A model generated the notes under the pieces. It ran no database searches, had not been told where the DNA came from, and worked only from the letters and a program-made list of their open reading frames with translations. Source: Phoronis australis (taxonomy: Eukaryota; Phoronida; Phoronidae). Taken from it: a stretch of 64,000 nucleotides of DNA. Both the position numbers and the translations under genes were made by a program. Where the stretch lies: contig NMRA01000319.1 of assembly GCA_002633005.1 (NCBI GenBank), positions 167,546-231,545 on the forward strand, read 5' to 3'. The first letter of the stretch is position 1; the number at the start of each line of letters is the position of its first letter. Positions 36,007 to 49,100 of this stretch are shown in pieces.

Positions 36007-37011
36007 GTATGAGTGTATTGAACGCGTTTACATTAAATTCTGTAAAATGGTCCTGGCTGTCGGATCTACCTGTTCAAATTCTGCAGTGATAAGCGAATGT
36101 GGTCGCACCCCATTGTTTATTAAATGTTACGTATATGTATGTTAAGTACTGGTTCAAAATTTTGAAAATGCATTATAACAGATATACAAAAACATGCTAC
36201 GATTTATTGTTTAATTTAGATTCCAGTGGGAGGTGTCGCTATAACTGCAGCTAAAACAATTCTATGTAAGTTTTCTTATGAGGTTTGGTCGAAACAGGGT
36301 GTTGCCTGTGAGGCAACCTTTATTAACGTTTTTTCTCAACGTGTTATAGATTGTTATAAACAGGGTTTGCAGTGCGCTGTTGATAATAATTCCAAGTTAA
36401 GATACTTTTCTCAATTTAGATTAGAATACAAATTTCAACCTTACTAGTTATCGGATATACCTAGAAAATTCACATTTTGTTTGACTCGATTTCGTTGTGC
36501 GAATCAGGATTTACTTGTCGAAACTGGCAGGAACAATTCTGTTACATATTCTGACCGCGTGTGTCTTTTCTGTCCGATCGAAGACGAATATCATTTTATA
36601 CTTGTATGCCCAGCATTTCATGATTAAGGGTTAGATTTATCAGTGCAGGGAACATATCCAGTCCCAGTGTCAACAAATTTATAAGTTTAATGAAAACCCT
36701 GACAATTGTTTTATTAGTTCCATTTACAATTCATTTTTGTAAGATATCATCATTACATAAAGACATGTCTTTGCCTCTCTAGTATTTTAACTTTAATTGG
36801 TGTAACTGCCAGTGTACTTTGGGCCCATGGCCTTGAATATTTGTTATATATACTAAATCTTAAGACGGTATTGTCGCAAGATGATGCTGTTTCAAAATTG
36901 GTGCTTGCTTGGTAATATTAAATTTGATTACTGGAAATGTTTTTTGCAGTATTCAATGACATCAGTCGCTGAAAGTGTCACTATGGGTGAATTCGATAAG
37001 ACGCAATCAAT

Positions 37012-37239
37012 GTGTTTTATTACAAAATGGTTTTAAATAGTGAGCCAAAGCGAAGTGCCCTGCTTCTAAACAGAGACTTACGGCTTTTAAAACTGAATAC
37101 TGCATTTCTGAAATTACGACGGGCTTCCTCTCAGCCAGTGCCGGATTGGGCACTAAATTGTCTCTCCGACCCGATGCCGTACAGTGGCCGACTAAGCCGA
37201 ACTAGGCAGTCTGCTTCCACCTCAGACACTCAGATGTGA
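37012..37239 (+). CDS. Unrecognised open frame, possible terminal exon
   Basis: The frame reads protein-like text such as FLKLRRASSQPVPDWALNCL and ends SGRLSRTRQSASTSDTQM before TGA. An AATAAA signal follows at 37415-37420, and CAG acceptors exist upstream near 36950. No domain is recognised and no partner exon was found. It could equally be the tail of the adjacent repeat cluster. Confidence 0.2.
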   Translation: MFYYKMVLNSEPKRSALLLNRDLRLLKLNTAFLKLRRASSQPVPDWALNCLSDPMPYSGRLSRTRQSASTSDTQM

Positions 37240-39949
37240 ACGTACAGTACACGATACCGTCACCCTACTACTGCGTCCCACTGGACTTCATTTTATCTGC
37301 TTGCCTTTTTTGTAATTTATCTTTTTGTCGTACCTCTATTAAGAGGGTTTGAAATATAGTGTACATAGATCACGCTATTAAGCTGCAGTGTAGGACTTTT
37401 CATAGTAGTTTGTAAATAAACTCATTTCTTCAGAGAGTAAAATTTAGTGATCCTTTTACGTGTAGTGTGTGTTATCGTAAACAGGAAACATTATAACAAT
37501 TTTTTGCGATTGTTATTTTACTAAAGAAAGCGAACTCTGTAAAATAACAATATCCATAACAAGGAGAGAAATGAACACCTGTTCCGTAAGTACCAACATT
37601 TGAGAAGGAAAAAATGGGACAACTGGATTGAAAAGCAGGATACAAAGTGGGGAAATTGGGTCTATGCCAAAACGCACGAGAGAAATTTGCAGTATTTATG
37701 CGGAGTAAAGAGACCACTGTAGTTTAACTATTCATTCACTGTTACCGACCTATTGTTACCAATATGACCGATTTCACCGTGAATCTACAATACATTGTCA
37801 AAAATCAACTCAAATCTAATAACTGCGTAGGCTTAATTCAGAAAATAATATCTCATTAAATACACATTCATGTATGACCATAATAATGACAATCACCTTC
37901 ACTAATCAGTAACACAGTACAAAGTATTCAAGATTAAATGGTACTGCGTTAGAATTTACAATCTAGATAAAGTAAGCCAAGTTCAAAACTGATATTCCAT
38001 TGAGTAGTTGCATCTATGGTCACCGTGGTTTCGACACAAGCAATCTGGAATCGAAACTTTAGTTTCGTAGTAGAACCTTTTCTACGTTATGTCCTTTGCC
38101 TTCTACCAATTAGTTACGTCCACCAGACGGTGCTATCTCACAACAAAAGAGTTTGGCAGGTCTCCTTATAATTGTGGACCAGGGCATGAAATCAGGCTGT
38201 TTAAGGTTAATTTCGCAGTGATAACAGAAACTAAACAACTGTCAACAAAAGACTCAAGATGATAGTCGACAACTTTATATGCTGAAAAGGTAACGTTTAT
38301 AGGTGAATCGAAGTCCTGGTACAGATCATCATTGCCCTCTGTTTATACAAGCATTCAACCATGTGAGAAGTTTCATGTTCATGAATATAGTACAGGAATG
38401 TTCATAGATCATTCAACTGCGTGTTCTGCAAACATGTGGTGGCGGAATGGTCTAATCCATTGGTATAAATAAACAAAACATGGAGCATTGTCAAGGTGTT
38501 CTATCGAAATTGGAACCCCAGGTCATCCGAGACATCCCGGAGTCGAAAACAGACTCCCGCAGAGCAGCTAACCAGCCCGAAAAACACGAACCCCGACCGT
38601 TAAAACATGAATCCCGGGATTTGTCAGGTTGCCCGGGGAAAGGCGAAACAACACTCCCATACTTTCTGTCAAACATAGTTTATCTCACGAAAAAATAGGC
38701 CTAACTTATACCATTAAAGGGCTTAGTGTTCAAACGATATGCATCAATTTCACATTAATTTTTAGCGACAAAATAAATCTTCCTACGGTAAATAGTTGTG
38801 ATATGTTGTTTTACTATATAAGAATTCTTTATAACTTATAAGTTGACCGATGACGTTCGGCATCAATCTGTTGCTAAAGTTGTGGTGGGATCTTTTGCGT
38901 CACCTATTGGCCATTTTTTTTTCTCCAATTCTTTGGCAAACAACAGTTCTTCTTTCACGAGGTTGCGTACAGCGTGTCAAAACAAATTATCAGAACTGGT
39001 TTCGCTTCATTTCATTACACGTTTCAGTATTTTAATACCAGCAAACTGAATTTCAGAATAATTATGTAGCAGTGATCCGCCAAAAAAAGCGTGATTCCGT
39101 TTTAATCGGATCGACGAGGAGTTGAAGTCAGTGCACTTTTTGTAGGGAAAGAAGGGTGAAACTGGTGACGGTGCAGGTCTTTTGAGTAAATTATTTTAGC
39201 ATTCCATTTCATAATCCGGAAATTAATTGTGCAAGAAATAATGTACCCTCGACAAGTAATTCGACAAGCCCTAAATTGCGGTCAATTGTATGTCACGCGG
39301 GAAATTACAATAGTATGGATTATATTTTGATAGTGTGGCGGGATGTCGGTAAAGAGTCAACAAAAGAAATAGTCCGCCAAGAACGGGATGATTGACATGT
39401 ACAATGTATTCTTTCGGCAACACAAAGTATTGGATTGGATGTAAATTTTCCATTTTTTATACGTTACAATTAGGTAAATACTACAGATATCGGATCAACG
39501 AAAAGTGAGCTCTATTTGGGCAACAGGTAAACATTGCACAAACGAATTGTTATAGCAACAGTTGAAAACAGTGATAATTAACACAAAAAAAACGACGCTT
39601 AGCTACGCAAATACGTGTATTCTCAGTACAAAAGTTTAACGACACCTGTTAGTAGGGCCTAATTTTTCAGTTAAAATAGCCATGCGGAGAATTTCTCCCT
39701 TACACTGGTCACCGCTCAGATTCCCTTATCCCCAGACAACTTTTACAATGCCTATTCAGAACGCCTTTTGTATTGATGTAGATCTGAGCTAATGAAGTGG
39801 AAAGATAATGCTTGCATTACTGTCTCAACAATGGTTGTTGTTAGAACCCTCAATTTGGTTTTCTCTGGTATTTTCAGAGTTATAGCCTGCAACTCTGGAG
39901 AGTAGTTTTAACTCATTGGTACAATTTTAGAAGAAGCGATCTTTGAAGA

Positions 39950-40620
39950 AAAAATGAAATATTCCCTTTCATCGAGTTTGATGACGTCACAGCGCACTCG
40001 GTCCGAGTCGCAAAACTCAGCGTATTGAGTAGTAAATTTTTTTGATAACTTTTCAAAGACTTGAGAGGTTATTGTTTTGTTGGAACTGCTGGTTACGTGC
40101 CAAATGAAATTAATTACTTTTCATTGCGCCAAGTATGTCCGGCGTCTCATGAAGTACACTAAGTTGATAGCCAGTGCAACTGTAAAACTTAAAAAGAAAA
40201 TTTAGATTTTGAGACGCTAAAGGGGTCGGCTGTCGGTGATTGTATTCTGTGGAACGAATATAGGTGTTAATGATCACTTATTACAAATATAGACAAAAAT
40301 CTTGCCACTTATCAAAAAAACGGTAGTTGCATGCCTCATAGTACTCTAGGCCAGCAACCCCCCGCCGGCAGCCGGGTGCCCGGCACTCGTGAAACCAAAT
40401 GAACGATACAAGAAAACGTAATGGTGAAAAGCAGGAAAAACGATTACAAAAATCGAGGTTGTGAACAGAAAAAGGGTCATTGAAGAAAAAGTCTAAGAAC
40501 CTATGAAATATTTCTATTATTCGAGTTCGATAACGTATAGCCTACGTCACCGAGCGCACTCGGACCAAGTAAACCGGCTGCAAGCAAAACTGCAGCATAT
40601 TCAGTCGTAAAATCTGGTTG
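39950..40620. repeat. Two diverged copies of a repeat near 39950 and 40495
   Basis: ATGAAATATT...TTCGAGTT(T/C)GAT...CGTCAC...GCGCACTCGG appears in both, about 545 bp apart. The first contains TGACGTCA. No coding potential was seen. Confidence 0.5.
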
Positions 40621-42737
40621 ATAACTCTCTAGGCAAAAAGCAGATGCAAAGGGTCAAATTTTATGTGAAATCTAAGTGTTTGATTTGTCTGCGTTGTGCA
40701 TTTTTGACTGCAGTTCTCCCTGGCTGGCTCATGTAGTAACTTAATTACTCTATTATCGGTTTGTTCAAAGGATTAAAATAAAGATTTTTGTCGACCACAT
40801 ATATTTTTCAGTGAAACATATGGGTTACTCAAATGATAAAAAAGCCCATAAAAATGAAATTTGGTTTAGAAAAGCTGCATTTGTCAGACCTGTTCACTAT
40901 AACACTATGGTAAACATTCCGATATCAACGGTGACATTGTCACTTGGTCGTAGGTACCTACTTGGTCTGCGAGATCCGACCGTGTGAGCCGACCAAGTTA
41001 ACTTGGTCGGGTGGCTTACTTGGTCTGCAACACCTATATCCCGGTAATTGTATATAAAATCTTTGCTGAAAGTGCTGTCCACGAGTCGACTAACCATGAC
41101 GCTATTCATAGAACTCTACCCATGAATTACAGCTTGCCGTGAGAGTGTGTACTGTAAATGTCCAACAAATTGAGTGTACTCGACTGAGTTTTTGATCAGT
41201 GGAGTGATAGTGTAGTTATCAAATCAATTGAGGCCAATTTGACATTTAGTGTTCAAGAGTTGTAGACAAGTTAACGAGCGATTTCCCCTCAAAATTAGTC
41301 AACAAACCAGGCACTGGTAATTGTTTATATCCACCGACCCGTGGCCCTGACCGCCAGGATGTCGAGTAGGCCCAGACCGGTCTCTGATGCATACATATTT
41401 AGTTTCAGAATCACTTCCTACAACTTATCAAGCTGCATGCTAAGAGTTTTTTGACAAGACATTTTTGAGTACTAAAATCAACTTACAGTATTTTACCGGA
41501 GGAAGTGACTTTGGTTTCCAAGTGTTCGTACTACGCTTACAATGAGGAAGTCACGCATTCTCGAGTCTACAGATGTGCGGGAATTTTCACCGCTCGTCCT
41601 TCTGAGCGGCTTTTACCAGGATTAAATAAAGAGAGCGCGGCGCCGGAATCAGGTACATGTGATGACCGCATTGCTCGATGCGAGCAAGACCTAATGAAAT
41701 GTAATTACCCGACCATAAACTGAGAGGCCTATTAAACATCTCTGGCTGTACATAATGGCGAATTTTCAAAAGGCTTTAAAAACGAACATCACGGCGGTAT
41801 TCAGCTGGCGGAAAAAAACAACCATGTACGGTTTTCGATTTTTAAAAATAGATGAACTAATAATCTAAAACCTACAACCATCATGATTGGGCACGAATGA
41901 TGACAAACTACAGCTTGTATTAATGTACTCGGTGGATATACAAACGCTGATCAGAGTTAACAATATCACATTGATTCATGTCTTAATATACTTTCAATCT
42001 TGTTTAACCACATTTTTGACCAGGAAACAGTTGTACTTACATTGTGCCCACTTTTCATTTTTTATTGCTGACAAAGAGCTAGAATAGTTATATAGTCAGT
42101 GCCACCGAAATTGTCCAGAGATTCCAAATCTTCAGTTCTGGTTATCGCCATATTTGCACTTTTGCATATATTTTATGATTTGAGTTCTAATAAAGATTAA
42201 ACTTTAATGACACGTGAAATATTTAGTGTACCTGTAATATGCAAGTTTAGGGATTGGCTCACAATGAACTTAACTAATTTAGTTTCGCCGCCGATCAAAA
42301 TCTACCACTATTTTGGTAGTTCAGTTTAAAACTTAGATTAAAAGTTATCAACCCGTTCCCGGTAAAAAAAAAACAAGTCGGCAGAAGCATTAAAAATTAA
42401 ATAACGAAATGCAATATGAAACATATCGTTTCTTTGGGAAGTGGCCCTTTGTGAAGATAAACACAAGTTGTCCTTTTTAGTCATTTTGTAATATTTATAT
42501 AGTTTCTCGTTCTTAGTTTTCACTGTTAAAGAACCATTTGCTTTTCTTGTATTACTCACTACTAGAATTGACACCACGAGAGGCGGGCGCTGCCGGAACC
42601 ACGGCAGCAGGCTTTCGATGTTTCGACAATTCTGAGTCGTAAAATTTTCGTCTATATTTGTAACAACTGATCGTTAACAACTTCACATCCACACAACAGA
42701 GCAAGACGCTGTTTGCATCTCAAAGCATGAAGTTTCT

Positions 42738-42738
42738 N
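42738..42738. other. Assembly N 386 bp before the CFAP92-like ATG
   Basis: A single N interrupts otherwise ordinary sequence. Unlike the N at 28955, I see no duplication around it. Confidence 0.9.
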
Positions 42739-43123
42739 GCTACGAAAAGAACAGTATAGGTAGCGCTGTGTCGTGGACGGTCTCGCCACCTGGTGACTCT
42801 CCGTCTCCCAACAGATGTCTCTTCTAAAGTGTGTTGTAGCAACAGAACTATTTGCACTATTTGCCTACGCATAAATCTGCTTCAAAAAATCTTTAATTTA
42901 AAAATATTTTACTTATTAAATTATGTAAAATTTCCAAAAATATTTCTGCTTATATTCTCACAAAACGTCTCCTATTTGTTTTTATCTTTTTTTTCTTTTG
43001 GTACTATTTCTTGTGTATGGATAAGATGTTGATGTTGTTCGGTCCCCTCGTGAAAGATGGAAAGATGTTGGCAAAAGTTTGAATTTCTGTAAAGAGAAAT
43101 AAGTTCTTCTCACTTCATTGAAT

Positions 43124-43142
43124 ATGTCAGAAGAAGACAAAG
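43124..43142 (+). CDS. CFAP92: CFAP92-like exon 1 (start codon)
   Basis: ATG TCA GAA GAA GAC AAA G precedes donor GTACGG in phase 1. Joining to exon 2 gives MSEEDKVDVSINEN. The exon is very short, so the start choice is tentative. Confidence 0.5.
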
Positions 43143-46100
43143 GTACGGGTTTTCATTCTGGCAAGTCCTTAGGAATATCTATGCTTGTGCACCATGCCAA
43201 GTGAATGGCTAAATCGTTCCCTGAGAATCGTTTGTTCGGCCTCCCCTTTGCCGCCGCGCTCTCTCAGCGATGTTTAGCCAATGATTTAGTTAAGATGCTC
43301 ATAAATAAGGTGATGTTCCAAGTTTCAGTGATGTTATTTTTAACTAGGCTACCATCTTTACTATGATAACGGATGACGTCTGAGTCTAGCGAATGTCAGA
43401 CATTAAACTTATTGGACTCTACCCGGTACATGACCTTAGCTGTACTCTAACTTTTGCCTGTGTGGGAAAATGTTTGTAAAAAAACTAGAGTTAAAACCTG
43501 ACATAAAATTAGTGACATAATAAGCAACTCTCAGTTTTAAGTCCTTGGATTCCAGTGCAAAAATAATTATTCTTTTAGTTCTAGTACGTTATCGTGGGCC
43601 GATTCAATTGGGCATCAACTTTGTCTTTGAATTCCATAAAGTAGGCCACAATCTGTTGGCCAATTTCTGTTTTTGTCCATTCTTAAATCTCTCGTTTGTG
43701 TGTTGACAAGTATGTTCACGCTTTCCTAGCTGGCTTGGTATGAAGCCCTTGAATATATATACAGCTTGGTATGAAGCCCTTGAATATATGTATACAGCTT
43801 TGCACTACGGGTAAAAAAATGGTCAAATGAAATCTTACACAAAATTAATATTATCATAAAAAAATTCGCTCTTCCTTGAGTTAGATGAATTAGCTATATG
43901 TGTTTACAAAATTGCCGTTCTAGCATGATTCTACTGCAAAATCTGTGGAACGGTCTTATGTGTTGGCTTTTAGAACCACGAATTAGACATGCATCAAATT
44001 CTGCAGGCTTTATTTTCTGAAAATATAACCAGTACATCTGTACTTTTACTGATCAGTTAAAGAATATTGCTTTGTAAATGTCTGACCAAATACAGACTTA
44101 TTGAGAAAGTTTACATAAATTTAGGCAGTTTTGTGCAGCCGGTATTCTGTTTCATTTTCAGTTGATGTTTCAATAAATGAAAATGTGAATGATGATGATG
44201 GTAATGAGAGCCAAAAACTGAACGATGACGAAGTCAGCCTGACTGCGACCACCATCAGTGACGATGACAATAAGAGTGCAGTAACACAAAACGTGCCTCT
44301 GGACAGTCCCAGATTGTCAGAAAATGACACACTCTCGGGGAAGTCTAGTCCCGTTGTTAGCGAGAGGACAATCAGTCGCCCGGATAGTGGTTCGACGAAA
44401 GTGTCCGCAGTGACAAGTGCAAAACCTAACTCAGCCTCGATTCGGCCAAAAAGCGAGTCGAGTGAAGTGAGCTTCATCGCACGCAAGAAGTCGTCCAAGT
44501 CAACAGCGGAGCTCCCACCGGGATCCCACGAAGTCACGTTTACTGTAACAATTTCAAAAGCCATTCCCACATGTAAGTATCAAGACTTCTCAGAAGTGAC
44601 AGTACCAACATACGTTTCCTACCCTCACTTTCTCTCATGAAATGATACAGCTTTCCACTGATAAGTTCAATTTTATTTGTTGAACGTGGTAATAAAAATT
44701 TTATTGTGTTTTAAATGAAGTCAATGTGCTGTAAACAAAATATAATTTATTGCAGATACAGGTACATGTATGCCTCAGTGCAAATTCTGCTTTTGAACAT
44801 TTAGTAGTCGTCTTGCCATACCTGTTCATGTCAATCCTGAGGACATTTAAATCATCATATGCGTAGGAAGTGAGGGATCAAGGGGTCATACACCCATGAT
44901 GAAGGAAGGTAGGGGGTAGCTCCCCTACACTATACCAAAAAGGGGTATTCACATGATTTTGTTCCACCTCTCTACTCTTGAGAACCTTAACAAAGTCTTA
45001 ACTGTTATACCTATGATGAAGCAAACTAAAAGCTTTATGGATGCCATGATAGTTATTAAATTCAAAACACCGTGGAAAGTCTGAAATTTTCAAAGTGTTG
45101 GTGCTTGGGTGCGTGTTATGCATTGACCAGAAAGGATGAGGTTTAGAACTTGTCTTGTTGTTTCTGTAATCTTGAAATGTTTTAATGTGCTGTGCAATTT
45201 TGTGATTTGATCTTTGTTAAAAATTTAACTAACAGATGGAAAGCAAGCCAAGAACGCAAATGCAAACTGGGAAGACGAGAGTCCCTCTCGCAGTAAGCAT
45301 GTGAACACTTCTAAATAACAACCATCACTCAAAACACCTGATACTAATTTAAAAACACAGTTCAGCCAACCCTCTTAATTAAAATAAAGCATAACGTCTT
45401 TCCCCATTGCTGTATAATTTTTAATTCATAACTTAATCTTGATATATAGACTTGGTGCTCATATTTTTTCTTTGCTTCGTTCAGTGCTTGAAGTCACATG
45501 CAGCGGCAGGCAGTTAATATCTAACTAGAATGAATGCGACAAATTTGTTTTTGACACCATAAGCTGCGAAATGCGCATAGCTTATGGAGCAATCATGGAT
45601 CCGAAACTGAGAACCCGGTAAAGCCTCAAAATTCTTGAGAAAGGGAGGCACTCGGTGCTATTAGGGTCGAAAAAACGCGTTTGTGGATTATCGTTTGGAA
45701 GGACTTGAAGTTGTTAGCTTTAACCAGGGCTGTAAAATAACTCAGTTCTTGGGATTTTAGCACAGATCGCTAATTGTTGCCATTGGTTGCCAGTTATTTA
45801 CTAAAATTGACACAATGGAATTATCAGTCAGAGTTAAGTGCACTTAAAGTACTCTCTTATTTATCGAGTGCAGTTTAGCTCTGCGTGATAAGCACTGGAA
45901 TGCTACCCCTGATGTCATTACTTCAAGTCTGTCTTCTGATTCAAACACACCTACTAAAATGCTGACTGTCATTTTTAAATGCTGTTGCATGTAACTTGTC
46001 TTTGTGACCTTTGACCTCCAACTGTGGCTGCTGTCACTATTGCCATCAGTTGTCTTTTTGAATTCACAATCTTCTTCTGGACATGAACATATTTTTTAGT

Positions 46101-49100
46101 CAATAAAGGAGATAAGAGAAAAGTTGAGTGAGTGTGTAGTGACTGTCTTAGCATGTCTATTGGATGCAGTAAACACTTAAAGTTCAAGGAAAGTGAAATT
46201 TCATTTTCATTAATTTGTTAAATTTGTCAAAAAATTTAGATACCCTCTTTATTGTTGACATGGATTATACAAAACCAACAATAGAATTACAAACGAGAGT
46301 AATGTTTGGATGTTTTTACATTTTGAATCAATATTTCGTTAATGGTAAATTAGCAGTTTTGGCAATTATTTTGTAACATTGAAATTTGGCAAATAAGTTT
46401 ATGATAGCTGCATCTTCAGTATATATGTTGGTGGTTCTAGGATAGGTAGGGAACCCACAGTCGCCTTGCACAAAAGAGTTATTCATGATCACCAGGGTAA
46501 TCACTGTAGGGGATGTAGACTTATGGACTACGGAATGGCTTGAGGGGGTACTCGCGGGCCCCCTAAATCTACAAATATGTGCATACCTGTCCCATCCACA
46601 TGTTACTTCCCTGAGACATTACTGCACAAACTTTTTTTTAAAATAATTGCAGGCGCTCTGATAGACTGACACGCACTGTGCTAGACATGCATAGGCCACG
46701 GTTGTGGGCCCATTGCCCTCATGACCTGGAACAGTTTTTATGCTTTAGTAATAGTTGAAACCGAGCTGAGGACCTAGAAACATGACTCAAGGGCTTAGCA
46801 GTGTGACCCAGTGAGACTCGAACCCTCGACCTCGAGTTAAGAAAGCGGTCACCTATCATACTAACTCACACTGCGTAGTCAAGTACAAATTTTTCAAACA
46901 TTATTCAAAGTTCTATCAGTTGTTAAAGAAAATATTCTGGGGAGGTTTGTTGTTTTGCCACTTGTCAGTTTTCAGTTGACAGTTGAAGTGAGATTCATTG
47001 TCAATTGCAGCTGAAAAAGGCTAAAAGCTGAACAATTGTGCTCACTTTCAGAACCAAAATCTTTTAGAAAAATAAAGTGAAACAAGTTTGAGCAGGTTAA
47101 ACCTGTTAAAAACATGCCCTTTGAGTTCTACCCCGGATATGCTGTACAAGGCAAAAGTGTTCAAACAAAATGACCCAGAATTCCCCGTCATTCCGACTGG
47201 GCGGAAGCCAAATTCGTTGTAGTCTCCCCTCATTACTGAAAATGAAGGGCATTACCAGTACAGTTAGGTAATGGTGGCTACTAGTAAGCCATTCTGCTAT
47301 TAGAATTTTGTCCCCGTAATCGTTAATTGCCAACCATTTTTGTTGTTAACAGGATTAGTCACCTTGACGGAGAAATGGTATTTTGTCTGATTATTTTTTT
47401 TCTTTAAAAACTAGAAGTGTTTACCAGAACTCGATAATTCTTCTGATAAGTTTAAAAGCAAGAGGACGAGTTTCCTTATTAAAACATATGCGAGTCCCAA
47501 AATAATTGAATCTTTTTTATAGTCAGTAGCCTGGGATTTCCTCTGCTCACTATTTTGATACATGTATAAACTACATTCTCCATCGTTTAAGTGAAGGTGT
47601 CAATCATAATTTAAGTTTATGTTGTTTCATCCTATGTAGCACGTCGTCTTTCTCATTTAATCCTCGAACTAATTAAGAATGAATGCCTTCTAGCAGTCAT
47701 CTTACGGTTCCTTAAGTTTCTTTTCGCTCCCTTTCCCCCTCTTGCAGGTGCCGGCTTTTGCTAGAGAACTAATCTCAATAAAATATTAATACAAGAAATG
47801 AGACCGCTTAAGTGTGATTAACGTGCGTGTTTTCCTAAATGCTGCCTCTTATTTTGCTATAAATATCTATAATTCATCACCGTTACATGCGCATTTAAGC
47901 TTAATAGCTTGCAGGTGTTATTGATTAAGCGGCAGTGTGCAGTGGGATTTTCTGTCGCGTGTGATGAAGTGTGCAGCGTATTTCATGAGACTTTAGGTGA
48001 ACATTGATAGGTGCAGTGTAACAATCGTGATTGAATTTGTTTTTTATTCAGTGAGTTAATTAAGTTTGACAGACCAATTTCACCTTGTGGCCTTTGTGTT
48101 CAACAAATGTTCTGGTATTCCGTATAAGATACCACATGTTTGAAAAGGAAAATGTTAAATGCTTTAAGTACTACCATGAATAGATTGATTATGATTTGAA
48201 ATTAAAATCATAGGCAGTGGAGGACCAGAACTTCTTCAAAAGCTTTGTGCTTGGCTAGCAGGCTTTCATAATTTTACCAGATTGTTCATAGGGAATGGAG
48301 TAGTTACCCATCGACGACCTGTTTGTGTTCACGGACGCCGATAGGTAAAGTTGTACTCTATTCCCTATACTATGTAATGGTGCCAGCTATGAACATTCAT
48401 TCTGTCAGATTGTTCGTGTTGATTTGAATTATGATAACCTGCTTGTGAAGTTATGTTATTTTTCATCATTTAGAATTTATTGATCAATTTGTTTGATGGA
48501 TAATGTATTACAGATGTATTGCTTTTCAATCCAACTGATTATAATTGGATTAAGCAACTCTAAAATAAGAATTTTGCAAGAGGACACTGACTGATCCCAT
48601 GATATTTCCTTGTAAATGATATAAAATACTGTGAAATACGCCAAATCTAGTTTCAAAGAATGCATGCTATGAACATTCCCACTAAATAAAATTGGTTCTA
48701 ACCCCGGTGTTTAAGGTAAACGGCGGGGTATGGAAAATTGAACTAGACCGTATTTATCCACCTTGGCTGAGACGCGCTCGGCTCATGCTCAAAGGGATGC
48801 CGCCAAGCTGCTCTATTCATCGAGTCACGAGCGAGGATAATTGACTTCGCTCATGCGGATATGATCAGCTGATTACAGTCTAGCCTAACAACTGTACTTT
48901 TTATGGAGAGAATTTTACGTAGTTTTTACTGTAATATTTGAAAAGAGGAGCGAAAACAAATACGAATACAACTTTGAATTTTTCAAATCGGCCCAGGATA
49001 AGAGATTTTGCAACACAGAAACACTCACGATTACTTTCATTCGGCGCGCACGAATACAAAAATATAGGACCCAAGTTAGGATTGTATAAATGTAGAACTA

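Larger units (their letters stand above)
34895..36860 (+). mobile_element. Degenerate non-LTR retrotransposon (LINE) RT and 3' end, split by the solo LTR
   Basis: The left part reads SIFINDSVQDVNSPLCADDD, a decayed RT active-site box, then CKYLEVFVTPKLAW. After the LTR the reading resumes with ECIERVYIKFCK. The part from 36460 contains TRFRCANQDLLVETGR and EDEYHFILVCP, the typical LINE C-terminal Cys/His region. Several stops and frameshifts make it inactive. Confidence 0.8.
37430..43123. other. Intergenic DNA before the CFAP92-like gene
   Basis: It holds the diverged repeat pair at 39950/40495 and an N at 42738. I looked for an RFX X-box upstream of 43124, as expected for a ciliary gene, and found no convincing one. 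Confidence 0.5.

Noticed and set aside
38480-38698. 72-codon frame rich in Glu, Pro, Arg and Lys
   Set aside because: No domain, no splice context, and the opposite strand is equally open because of GC-rich short palindromes such as CCCGGG.
44121-44570. 149-codon open frame on the minus strand
   Set aside because: It is the antisense shadow of CFAP92-like exon 2, whose codon composition keeps the reverse strand open.
46798-46874. Functional tRNA gene
   Set aside because: Although promoter boxes and acceptor pairing are present, the anticodon and T arms do not pair properly; a SINE head fits better.
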